From contig JAMYHL010000068.1 in assembly GCA_025531455.1 (NCBI GenBank), positions 1 through 64,000 of the forward strand: a stretch of 64,000 nucleotides of DNA. The letters run 5' to 3'. Positions 47,601-58,768 of the stretch are shown here, piece by piece. This stretch comes from Apiotrichum sp. Y4204 (taxonomy: Eukaryota > Basidiomycota > Tremellomycetes > Trichosporonales > Trichosporonaceae). A program made the position numbers and the translations under genes. Under the pieces are notes generated by a model. That model was not told the DNA's origin. It worked only from the letters and a program-made list of their open reading frames with translations, and searched no databases. How positions within the stretch are numbered: position 1 is the stretch's first letter; every line of letters starts with the position of its first letter.

Positions 47601-48649
47601 GACAAGAAGCCCGGCAAGAAGCGTCCTGCTGTCAAGGCCAAGGAGAAAGAGCTGAAGAAGAAGGCCAAACTGGACACCAAGCTTGAAATCGGGGTTGAAG
47701 TGTCGATCGAGTCGCCTCTTGTCGCCGAGATCAAGCTGGAACCACCCAAGGCCAAGCCGAAGCCGAAACCCAAGCCATCCGCCCTCGACAAGCTCGTCGC
47801 GGCCGGGACGATTGCGGACGACGAGGACGCATACTGGCTCTCGCAGGCACTTGTCGGTGAGGAGCTGGAACTCTCGGATGGCGAGCCGGAACTCGACGAC
47901 ACCCACCCGCTGTACCACGCCTCGGGGGCTTGGCGTGCAGAGGGATGGAAGAAGATTCCTCCAGTGCAAAAGTCGGCCTACCTCCCGCAACGCAACCGTG
48001 CTGCCGCCGGTGCCGAGGAGGCGGCTACAGCTGCGGGCCTTGCCGCCGGTCGCACCGCGCGTATCACGGGTCGACGTCTTGCGCTCGACATGGAGGTCCA
48101 CCGCAAAAATGCCGCACCGAGTGGCGCAGCAGCTGCGGATGCCTCGGACCTCTTTGCGTTCAACCAGCTGCGTATCCGCAAAAAGCAGCTGCGGTTCGCG
48201 CGCTCGGCCATTGAGGGATACGGCCTATACGCGATGGAGACGATCCAGACGGGCGAGATGGTGTGCGAGTACGTAGGCGAACTGTGCCGCTCGGCCGTGG
48301 CTGAGATCCGCGAGCAGCGCTATCTCCGGCAGGGCATTGGCTCGTCGTATCTCTTCCGCATTGACGGCGACGTTGTGTGCGACGCGACGTTTACAGGCTC
48401 GGTATCGCGGCTTATCAACCACTCGTGCGACCCCAGCGCGAGCGCAAAGATCATCAGCATCAATGGACAGAGCAAGATTGTCATCTATGCCAAGCGGACG
48501 CTGCATCCCGGCGAGGAGGTGGGTGATAGAGTGTAACCCTCAACTGACGCCAGATTCTGTACGATTACAAGTTCCCCCTCGAGAGCGACCCGGCGCTGCG
48601 TGTGCCGTGCTTGTGTGGTGCAGCGACGTGCCGCGGGTGGCTTAACTAG
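44619..48649 (+). CDS. SET1: Histone H3 lysine-4 methyltransferase Set1 (COMPASS)
   Basis: Two exons (44619-48518, 48554-48649) give about 1331 residues. The order is an Arg-Asp/Arg-Glu repeat region (about 130-290), a Pro-rich region (to about 440) and a Set1 RRM at about 522-605 ([20 protein letters not shown]). A second RRM-like, SET-associated domain follows at about 820-900 ([25 protein letters not shown]). The n-SET region has [12 protein letters not shown] and [10 protein letters not shown]. The catalytic SET domain from about 1185 has [40 protein letters not shown] and [10 protein letters not shown]. The post-[16 protein letters not shown] ends the protein. Set1 mono-, di- and trimethylates H3K4 at active genes. 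The usual PNC cysteine after NHSC, a zinc ligand, is replaced here (DPSASAK). The last 31 residues come from a separate exon behind a 35-nt intron; without splicing the post-SET motif is lost. Confidence 0.96.
45140..45170 (+). repeat. Coding GACAGA hexanucleotide repeat in SET1
   Basis: Tandem GACAGA units encode Arg-Asp dipeptides within the RD-rich part of Set1. This is a probable source of length variation. Confidence 0.85.
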
Positions 48650-48951
48650 TGTGTGTGTGGGCCGAGATGACCGTGCGCATTATGCATTGTTGTATCCCTG
48701 TATGCAGCTGGGAGTCGAGACTAGTTCATTTACTGATATCCATCACAAATGCATATATAACCCTAGAGAATGACCGAAAAAAGCCCAAAGATACCAAGGG
48801 ATGAGATGAGCGTACAATGCCGAGGGGGAAATGCGTACAGAGGGGTTTGAGAGGGGGATATGATGGGGGCGGGGGGTGTGGTGGTGGTGAATCATATGAC
48901 GTTGGCGGTGCGTGTACGACCGCACATGTATGCTAATGTTGGGTGGATAGA
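48650..48951. other. 3' intergenic region between convergent SET1 and histidine kinase genes
   Basis: It is about 300 bp and holds both 3' UTRs. A G-rich stretch lies near 48850-48890. Nothing else is recognised. Confidence 0.5.
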
Positions 48952-51900
48952 CTAGCCGACGACGTAGGCGAGCTCCTGGCACGCCTCGTCGACGACCTTC
49001 TGCAGCGTGGACTTTGCACAGGGCTTGGTAACCCAGCCGTCCATGCCGCACTCGACGAGGCCGCGGTGGCGGTCGTCTTCGCCGCTGAGAGCGGTAATCG
49101 CGATGATCTTGGAGCGTACGGCCGGCGTGATCGTGCCGAGAGCCGTGCCGGGCGCGACCCCGCCGGCGGCTTCGGCCGCGCGCAGCTTTTCGATGCGGCG
49201 CATCTCCACGGCGGTGGCGTAGCCGTCCATGCGGGGCATGTTGATGTCGAGCAGCACAATCACGGGTGCGCCGAGATTGCGGAAGCGGTCGACGGCGTCG
49301 ACGCCGTCCTCTGCCTCGAGAATTTCGAGGTATGGCAGCGTCGCTTTGAGTATCTTGACGAGAATCTTGCGGTTGATGATATTGTCCTCGACGACCAGGA
49401 CTGTGAGCTTGGCTGGGCTTAGCGTGTCCAGAATTTCGAGATCTGCAGAGTCCGCCTCAGTGTCGGCTTCGGCGTCGTCCGAAGCCGTGGTCATGGGCGA
49501 TACCAGGGGTACGGCCCACCGCAAATCAGACTCGACTGATGTCTCGGCGAATGAGGAGTAGGGTGGCTGCTCGAGGAGTGTTTCAGGAGACATGGAAGTA
49601 CTGCCGTTCGACCCGTTCGAGTTTGCTCGCATTAACCGATTCCGACTCGAAATGTAGTCGCCCAGGGAGAGCGACGCGACCGCCTCCTCGACACAGACTC
49701 CGCGTGGCTTCCATTCCATGCAATTCTCTGGTGTTGGTCGTTTGGAATCGTGGCGAGCAATGGCGGCATCGTCGAAATGGGGACGCAGACGTGGCTGGTC
49801 AATGTCACACACATCGGTCGGTGTCTGGGGAACTGATGGAGAAGCCTCCTCAAGAGTGCGGCGGACCATGGATGGTGTGACAGGTTTGGGGAAACGACGG
49901 ACGCGGCGAGAAGGTCCAGAAACGAGGGACACAAGATTGTCATCATCCGTAGTGGACGCTAGGATGGCAACGTCGGGGGCAGTGATGCCAGCCAGCGCGT
50001 CTGCGCATCCTGGATCGCCCGCCAGCCGACCATTGACAATTAACAAATCAGCGTCCTTGGCATCAACAATCTCACAACCCAGTTTACGGTACTGGCTTTG
50101 GAGAGAGGTGGCGAGGCAGGCGGCATTCGTGCACGTCGGGTCGACGTCCTGGCCAAAGCCCACGAGTGCGACCTTGCGCCCCGGGACGATAGGGCTGGGC
50201 GCCGGCGGGGTGCGAGACACGGGTAGGGGAACCTCGATACTGACGGAACAGCCCTGACCGGGAGCAGAAGTAATCTCCATCTCACCGTTCATCAAATCGA
50301 TGATGCGGTATGCGAGATGAACACTCAGTCCCGATCCGGTCGCGTAGAGGTCCTCCTTGGCCCATGGTTCGCCGAGGTGTTCGCGCACAAAGTCCGAGCT
50401 CATACCCCGCCCGTTGTCGGTAACGGTGATGGCTATGCGGCGCGTATTCGCCAGATCCTCGCATCCTTCGGGAGGCAGCATCGATTTGACGTCGTCGACG
50501 TAAATCTCCACGCAGCCCTGCACGTCGATATATCGGTACGCGTTGTGTATAACGCGCGCCAAAGCACGACGGAGGGCGCCGCCAAAGTCCTCGGTAACAA
50601 GTTCGCCCAAGTCGCGCGGAATGATCTCGAAAATGGTCTCAATGTCGCCCACCTCTTGGCCTGAGCCAATACGTCCGCGCCGGTCTTCGTCATACGCCTC
50701 CTGAATGAGCTCTTCGAGCATGGCACCAAGTGTCTTGGGGACACCTGTGCGATTCCCCACGGTCGAGTTGCTCACGCCGCCGCCTCCACCCCAACGATAA
50801 TCCTTCGCCGAGAGATCGAGGAAGGTGAGGATATTCTCCACAATGCCGTGGAGAGTAGTGCCAGAGGTGTCGATGGCGTCCAGAAGAGGTAGCAGATCGC
50901 GAACCTGCTGCATCGTTGTCAGTCCGCAGTCGCGATTGGCGACCGGAGCCTCTGCAAAGTTGGACAGTCCGGACCGCAAGAGTTGAGTTATGGCCAAGAT
51001 TTGATGGAGGGGAGTGCGCAGTTCGTGTGCTTGGAGATTCGAGTACGTGATTTGACTTTCTTCGATAGCCCACATGCGGTGGATGGCCAGTGAAGACATG
51101 AGGGTTGCACCAATTATCCACACGAACGGCAGGGCAAGACGGCTGCTGTCATCAAAAGAGCACGGCGGGCGGCACCAGACACCAAAGGTGGCGAAACGCA
51201 GAGCACCCGTATAGGTCATGAAAAAGGCCGCGAGAACAGTCTTGCCCTCAGAGGGCATGAACATCATGATCTGTTGTGCGAGCTCAGATTCGTCATCACG
51301 GTCCCACCAGTGCTGACGCGTGACCAGATAGGTCTTGATAAAGTTGCGCATCACGTCTGGCGCCAACAGCGAGGAAAAGTCAAACTCTTGTCCAGGAGAG
51401 CTGCTCTGTCCGAGTATTTGCACGCCTTGGCTGGTATAGCGGGGCACAAAGTTGACCACCGGCTCAACATTGGAGGGCCACGCTTTGCCCTGAAGGAAGT
51501 CGGTAACGATCGTTTCCTTGGACTCGACAGTTTGGTTATGTGGGCTTGCCGTTTTGCGCACGAATAACTGAAACTCGCGAAGGTCGACAATCGACACGGC
51601 ATCTGCCTGGAGAATGCCGCGCAGCGTCTGCGCTGCATCTGAAAAGAGGTGACCTTCAGATTCCATATCACGTCGCTTGATTCTTTTGGCATCGCGTGGG
51701 CCGGTCTTGGTCACTCGAGTAGGCGGCGGAGGGGTTGTGATGGGTGACGGCACTTGCGATTGTGACCTGGACAGCATTGAGCTTGGCGAGCGTGTTTGAG
51801 GTCGGGTGGGCGGCACCGGGCTGTGAAGACCAAGAGTTCCGTGCTGACCGTGCTTATGATGCCGAGCATGAGGTTGATGATGCCGCTTCTTGTCGGCTTT

Positions 51901-53449
51901 CCTCTTTTCCGTGGACTTGCTTGGTTGTTGAGAGGGCTTGAGACGCTCCGGAATGAAGGACCGCCGCAAGAAGTTGATGCTGTTCTCGTACATTGCGCGT
52001 GACTGCTTGGCAATGATTTCGGACTGGAGGGTGGCGAGTTGGAAGACGAGCATATTGGATATGCGGAGGAGCACTGCTTGGTCTCGTAAGCCAAACTCGC
52101 GTGCTTGAGGTGCAGCAATGGACAAAACTCCAAAGTCGACCGTGTCACCGTCTGAAAGGTGATAGCGCAATGGTGCTGTCGCGATAAATACTGGATTGCC
52201 ACCTGGTACCCGGGCGGCGTTGTTCTTGAAACGCCAGTCCTTGTCCATATCTGTGCACACCCAGCAACGCCATTCTGGGGACTGTACCCCATGTGAAGCC
52301 AGAGCTTCTTCTGCAGGGAAAGTCCAATGTCGCTTGTTGGAAATGCTCAGATATATCGTTTCCTGGTCTCCACGCAGAATGGAAACGCCACCTTGTGTGA
52401 CACCGAAAATCTAGATATCAGAAGTGTCACTGATTTCCACCTACCATGCACAAAAGATCCGTGTATTTTGCCATGACCGAATAGCGGACGGAGTTGTCAT
52501 CCTCGCCCATGAGGCCCAGGCGACGGAGAGCTATCGCTCGTCGAATACGGGTAGTGCGGCTGGGAGCTGGGGCCGGAAGCCAGCCCTTTTCCTCATACGC
52601 TGCACGCATGGCGCGACGTTCTGCTTCTGCCGAGTTGCCACACTCATCATCCAGGTCGGCCTGTCGGGGCAAACCAATGAGCTCTGAGAGTCTGTTTGCA
52701 AACTGGGCCGACTGGATGGGGTCTGAAGTGGTAGATGGATGGCTGGATCGCCGTGTTGTGTGCGTTGCTGTCGAGGGTCCAGAGGGAAGAGGGCCGCGCT
52801 CGCCGCCCACGACAGTGAAGCTGTCTGGCTGGCGAGGTGGTGGCCAATGCCAGTCTGATCCCTCCTCCACCGCTGGAGATTGTGGGTTACTGCTGGGTTC
52901 ACTTGGAGACCAGCTGAATCGGCGGGGAGGCTGTTGGCGCGGCTGGGGAAGAGGTTCACATCTAGGCGTCTCTCCCGCGGGTGATGTCGGCTGTTTGTTC
53001 GCCTCGCAGCTCGACGAGCGATGGATCAATGGGTCTTGTCCATGTGCAAGCGGCACAAGAGGATGTCCCCGATGCACAGTTGTCTGAGGTGGTGCGGACG
53101 ACGGAGCGACCTCCGAGTACCGATCGAGTGCGTAGCTGATTTGCCATTAGCCGGGTGATTACAGATAAAAGGATGGCAACGCAGGCACTGTCGCCGCGCC
53201 TCTGAACAACAGGCCAAGTCCATGTTCAAAGTCATGCTGCACAGTGACCACGACTCACCCTTTCAGCGCCTCATCCCACTCCTCATCAGTCGTTGGCGCC
53301 ACCTCCCATAGCTGCGGCTCTGCATACGATGTCTCCCATTCCTCGCTCCATTGCTTTGAAGATGGATCTCGCGGATTCTGGCCAGGGTCGTCACCTGGCA
53401 TTGGGGCAGAGGCACACGGCAGGATGCTCACATCGAGCAAGTCCGACAT
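48952..53449 (-). CDS. GAF-type hybrid histidine kinase with two receiver-like domains
   Basis: Three exons (53449-53259, 53135-52445, 52410-48952) give about 1446 residues. The Pro/Ser-rich N-terminus is followed by a GAF-like sensor (MAKYTDLLCM, intron, IFGVTQGGVSILRGD). The phosphoacceptor H-box is QAHELRTPLHQ (His about 752). The ATPase domain at about 895-1020 has an N-box (ARVIHNAYRY), DNGRGM and GSGLSVHLAYR. A receiver-like segment at about 1030-1145 follows. The C-terminal receiver at about 1297-1440 has VLVVEDNIINRKIL, acceptor Asp in VIVLLDINMPRMDG, and TALSG and KP motifs. Such kinases autophosphorylate on His and pass phosphate to Asp, then via a phosphotransfer protein to response regulators such as Ssk1 or Skn7. 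No membrane segment is obvious, so sensing is probably cytoplasmic. The first receiver-like domain lacks a clear acceptor Asp. No specific Tco or other name is assigned. Confidence 0.92.
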
Positions 53450-54351
53450 TGTGCCCGATGCCTAGGAGAGGACGCGGACCCGAGGCCCTCTGAGCGCGCT
53501 CTCTTATGCGGTGGGTGGGTGAATGTGGGAAGGTGAGCCCACGGGCATGGGCTGAAAGTCGTCTACGATGCAGTGGCGTGTAGGTGCCTTGACGAGAGGG
53601 CGGGGAACGAAGAGCTGAAGGGGAGGAGCTTCGGAATGAGAAGGATTAGAAGGCGGTTTGCCGAAACTCGACGACTGAAATGGGTTTCGAGGGCAATGGT
53701 AGCTTGGGTAACTCTGATGGTGGGTGTCTGCCGTACTGTACAATGCAGCGCCGAGGAACTGATGGGGGTGGAGGGAGTATGCGAAAGAGAGTGAAATGAA
53801 CAGATGCAAGATTGCGAGCGAACGACGTGAGAGGGGATGGAAGGACCGGAGGTGGTTGCCGTCGTGGTGATCCTGTGCTATCCCGGGGAGTACGACGAGG
53901 TTTGATCGTTAAACTGGTGTCGCGCAGGTGAGTCGGTTGGTTTGTCGGGTGTCGCGCGCAAAGCGCAAGCGATAGGTATATCGGCTGTGTCGGTCGGTCG
54001 CTCTCTGTTCCGCTATTCCGAGAGAGTGTGTGATGTGTGTGTTGATGTGCGTTCGAGTCACTTCTCTCCCTTCCTGTTTCTTTTCTACGCCCCCTTCTGC
54101 AGCTAATCGGCGCGCTGATTGCGGACACTTGGCGATGCGGAAGGATGCGTGTGTGATAGAAGGAAGAGGTGGGAAATATGTGGGTCGACAGATAGGACTC
54201 TTTGTGATATGAAATGATAATGGCGAGTGCAGGAAAAGGAGACAGCCCAAAAACGAGAGTTTCCAAAAAGAGTGGCCCAGAAGTGGGTTTGGAGAGGATT
54301 ATTGCCGGCTTTGAGCGTCGCACCCCACTCTATCCAGAAACAGAGTACAGC

Positions 54352-54378
54352 ACGTACTGCACGTACTGCACGTACTGC
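54352..54378. repeat. Minisatellite, 9-bp unit ACGTACTGC, three copies
   Basis: Three perfect head-to-tail units are read directly. They are intergenic, upstream of the histidine kinase gene. Confidence 0.9.
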
Positions 54379-54567
54379 ACACTACCCTTTGTACTTGGCA
54401 CCGGAAACACAGAGGTTGCGGAGGTCGGAGACGTCGGAGGGTCGGGACAGCAGAGGCGCGGAGAGGTCTGCATTGTATCCCGGGGCATTTCCTCCCCTCT
54501 TCCATTAAAGTTCACAGTTTTTTGGGCGTTTTCTTTGAATCCTTTTTCCTTTTTCTTTTCCTTTTGC

Positions 54568-54588
54568 CTTTTTTTTTTTTTTTTTAAT
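54568..54588. repeat. Poly-T tract in T/C-rich low-complexity DNA
   Basis: A homopolymer run of more than 15 T lies inside a longer T/C-rich segment (about 54520-54600). It could be a nucleosome-excluding promoter element for the histidine kinase gene or simple slippage. Confidence 0.85.
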
Positions 54589-57309
54589 TTTTCCTTCAAC
54601 CCTTGCATGCTGCTTTCCTACGAGCTCGGACTGCGCTGATAGTGATCTCTCACGATACTAGTAGTGTAGCTGCTACATGTGCGCCATGGAGGCTATGCAA
54701 GTGCACAAGTGTGTATGTACCCTTGCGCTGCTGCCGTGTTCTGGGCCGGGAGAGAGAGGTCTCAGATCGCGTAGTTTACAGTATATATGGGACGCCTCAC
54801 ACACTTACTTCTCTTTTATTTTGCCGCTCATCTCGCTCATCTCCCTTCCCACCCAACCAACTCTTTTTGTCCACATGTCCGGCTGTTCGTTCCCACGGCC
54901 CCCGTCCACGCTTTCCCAGTTCGACAACAAGGCAACAAGGTTTGACCAATCTATCGGCTGCAAACAGAGAGTCAGAGAGTCAGCGAGTCAGCTGCAATCC
55001 ACCGCGTGGCCTCGCGGCGGCCCCATTAAACCCATCTCCTGTGGACGCCATGCATGCCCAATCAATGGTCCGCGGTATCGTAGCTCAGAGTGTGGTGGGG
55101 CGCCCGGTAATGTGAGGCGTCCCGACATGTGCTGTGCATCGCCATACTCTCAACTTCCATGGCGCAGGGAGGGCCTGGGCAAGCGCCAGCAAAGCAGGGC
55201 ACATCTCCAAGCACGTTGTTGATAACCTCACGATAGCGTACCATAGCGTGATTGTGTCGAGACCCCCTCGCCGTCCGGGGCCCGTGGGAATGCAGAGCTC
55301 TCTGCGCCTGGACTTCTTCTGTACTTCTGTACTCGTTCGGACATGGAACATACGAGTAAGCTCAATGAAGGCACGGCCGCCGTCGAGTGCGTGCATCTAA
55401 TGTCCACCCCGGGTAGTCTTGGCAAGACAAGGTGCAGTAATTCCTACCTCCGAGAGGTGTGTGTCCCTTCGGAAACAGATTGCAGGTGGATGATCGGATG
55501 GAGCGAACGTGCACCATGATTGCACAGTGCACAGCATGCAAACGCCGAACGAGCGCGTATAAAGCGTATATAACTTTTGGCACTCCGGCCTCCGACTCCA
55601 CTCATCCTGAACTGTTGGGGTATGAAACGGCAAGCCGTCCACTCGGATAAATGTTCTGGTCGCGCTTGTCGGGAGCTGCATTCCCCGCAAGAATCGGAAG
55701 CAGGATCGGGAACACACTGGGCAGGGTGGGCAAGCGGAATGCTGGGATGCATGTCGCGAGTGATCGTGTGCTCCTGTGCAGCGACACCCAGTGAGGAATA
55801 ACCCGGGTCCATGTGATTCACTGTGGCAATCTTCTTTGGCTACACATTCTTACCAATCTGCGACATACATTGATAGCCCCAGCCTCCCGTTTCTGTGCGC
55901 AATTGGAATGCAGCTTTAAGTATCTATTGTCCTCTGCGCTACTCGCCCATTTATTCGAGTATATGGTAACAAGGGACAACGGCCAGGGTGAGCGTTATCC
56001 CAGCCCAAGTGGCCACTCCGAGACAACTCTGGAACCATTTTCTGGCTATCTCTCGGCAACTCTGCCTAGATTATCACCTCAAACGCACAGCGCAGGCCCT
56101 GCAAAGCCGCAAAGTTTCTCCGCCCGCTGGAAGCTGGAAGCGGGCGTTGAAAGAGGCGCCGCCGCACAGGGACGCGGCCCACGTCAGCCATGATCGCGAC
56201 CAGATGTGGTCCTGAACACACCTCCTGCATCCCCGGTCTCCCTTGCCACCGAATTCTGGTGGTCTCTTGTTTTGATTCAGATTAGGCACATTTGTTTGAT
56301 TCCCGGTTCCACAATTCCAGAATTGTCCGCGGCGCCATCAGCGCCAACAATGCCAAAGACATGAACAGGCGAGGATGGGGAGATGGCTGTGCCACGGCAT
56401 TCAGTGACTCTCTAGAGGCCAGCGGTGCCCAATGTCGCGATGTCCCGCAAGCGCACGCAAATACTCAGTACATCACTTGGAGCATGTTTCTCCTTCGCTC
56501 GTCGTCTTGGCATCCCGTCTCCCTCGTCTCGGAATGTCTGTCGCCCTCGACTTTGCATGTCAGGCGTTGTGGCGTTTTCTGAATACGAAATTCGGGGGCG
56601 AGGATTCCATCTGAATCCCAAATTGAAGAGGAAAAACTGCTCGATTGATACCACAAAACTTTATCTCACCTCCTCCAGAACAGAATAGTTTCCCCAGGAA
56701 ACATGCAGACCTGCGTGGACACTCTCATCGACCTCGGCTGCCAGTCTCTGGCCTCTCGACTGCCACACTTCCTAGGACGGGGATGCAATTCCGAGTCGGA
56801 CACTCGTGTACACTCGCCCGATTTCTCCTCCCAACCCAAGCACTCACAGCAGCCACGACTCACTCAGGCACATGTTGATTCAATCTGGGTGACATTTCGA
56901 AAACGGACACTGTCCGCGCTGTCCGTTCCTTGTGTCCCTGTGTCCGTGATTTGTGGGCCGTGCGTGTCTCTCGTGGGCGCCGTGGCGCCGTGGCGCCGTG
57001 GCGCGGGGGTGGCACAGTGTGGCGCAAGCCGCTGGGCGTCTCCTGCCACTAACAACGAGCCACCTACGGCGCTCTGGCACCGCTGGATCCATCACGGCTG
57101 CGATGCTGAATCCTGGATCGATTGCTGGCAATCACGGCGGCGCTGATCAATCTTGCTAGACATAATCTGCCACCGGGAGTGGAACGAGGCGTCAGGCGTC
57201 GGGGCCGAGATGAAGCCACCGCTGGCTGGGGATCGGGGCGGAATGGGTACTAGCCTGTCAATGATCGCTGACTCCGGTCCGACGTCGGTGCCGGTGTCGC
57301 GGATGCCGC

Positions 57310-57425
57310 CACCTTCGTGGGAATGGGAGTGGGAATAGGAACGGGGTGGGAATGGGTCGGAATACAGGGAGTGGGTTGTGGGTTGTGGGTTGGAGTGGGA
57401 TATGGGTTTGGAGTGGGTCGGAGTG
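57310..57425. repeat. Degenerate GGGAATGGG/GTGGGTT repeat tract
   Basis: The plus strand is G/T-rich with repeated GGGAATGGG, GTGGGTTGTGGG and GGAGTGGG words. G-runs are spaced so that quadruplex formation is conceivable (inference). No gene is seen here. Confidence 0.75.
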
Positions 57426-57441
57426 CCGAGAACAATTGCGT

Positions 57442-57702
57442 TCACGGGCCCGCGCTGCGTCCCCGTGTCCTGCGGAGGAGTGGGTTGCAGTCGGTGGAAA
57501 TCGTGGGTAGCACATAACCTGTCCCGTCGACCTGTAGGGCCAGGAATGACGGTGTCAACGATCCACCCTCAGTAATATCAGTGAGCAGGTCCGCCATCAA
57601 AGAGAACGGGTCAATCTCCTTTGCGGTAGTCGCCGCTTTGAGGTTATCTGTGAACGCGTCCGTCAGAAAGGTGGAGAGTTGGAGAACACGCTGAATGAGC
57701 AC
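57442..57702 (-). other. Open frame with protein-like composition, unassigned
   Basis: The minus strand is open for about 86 codons with a balanced composition (QLSTFLTDAFTDN, KEIDPFSLMADLLTDITEGG, ALQVDGTGYVLPT) unlike the Arg/Pro/Ser-rich noise around it. No ATG opens it (only GTG, after a stop), and I found no convincing flanking exons. It may be an exon of a gene I cannot assemble, or a relic. Confidence 0.2.
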
Positions 57703-58741
57703 TCTCTATGACGCAGCATGCTGCTCTTTCATTGGACTTCGGGGGTGTCAGTACTCGACGGTCACTACAACCGGAGCGATAACGATTGGAGACGCCTCGC
57801 GACTTATCGTCAACGCCAAGTCGAGCTTCCTGTCCCGTTCTCACACCTTTCCCGCTGTCAGTAATTTCGAATCGGACATGTCAAAGGTGCCACCCAACCC
57901 ATCTAGTGACAAGAAAGCCGATCGACAAGAACAGATGGATCCGCGTGACTGAACCACGGCCACCGGAACCTCAACCGGAACCCCACTCGATTCCCAGTAT
58001 CATTCGTTTCCGCCAGCCCGCCAAGTCGGCCACTGGCCGGCGGACAGATCAAAGGGATCAAGGCACCGCGGGACAAGCTCTGCCGCCGAGCGGCACCTGA
58101 CTCTGCAATCTTGGCTGCGCTTGACATTCTACTACAGTACTGTACCCGGGACCCGTCGCAGATGTCGATGTGTTGCTCCGCTGATGGCGTGCACGAACAT
58201 TGACGGCTGACACACCGGCAAATCCGGGTTCTCAGCAAAACCAGTATCACGGCCTATTAGTGCGCAGCCATATTCTTCAGACTGTCTGTATCTAACGCAT
58301 GTATTTGACTTTGTCTGCGCGAGGACCTCGTGCTGAAAAGCGCCCCATGCTGCGCGCACCGCCCTCATGGCATGATGGGCCGTGCGAAGTGCGGGCGTGC
58401 AAAGTGGGGAGTGCGGGTGCCGAGAGCGGAATGCCACTGCGGCGCGGAACGCGAGTCTGGCACGTATCGTGCCGAGCTGCTACCATCCCATCAATGCTGA
58501 AACGCTCGGTGACCTCTGGGAGCTTGCATTATTGTCCGTTGAGCGAGGAGTCGAAGCCTGACTTGGTGTCTAGCTTACAAGTCTGACCCTATCACCGCCA
58601 CAGGTTCACGACGCCGCGGGACGGAGCCCTACGAGCACGCGATGGCCGTCACTGGCACACCGGTGCACTACATGATGTGATAGAGGGTCAAGGATCGAGG
58701 ATCAACATGCCTGGATAAACGTGACACGGGAGACTACGCGT

Positions 58742-58768
58742 CTCACGAGCCTCACGAGCCTCACGAGC
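58742..58768. repeat. Minisatellite, 9-bp unit CTCACGAGC, three copies
   Basis: Three perfect units are followed by decayed copies (CTCATAAG). It shares the CTCACGA core with the array at 41643-41682. Confidence 0.9.

Noticed and set aside
55070..55100. TAGCTCAG resembles a tRNA A-box
   Set aside because: No B-box or cloverleaf-compatible stems were found downstream.
56703..57146. 147-codon plus-strand open frame
   Set aside because: It is rich in Cys, Arg, Ser and Trp as in random GC-rich sequence. No domain or conserved motif was seen.
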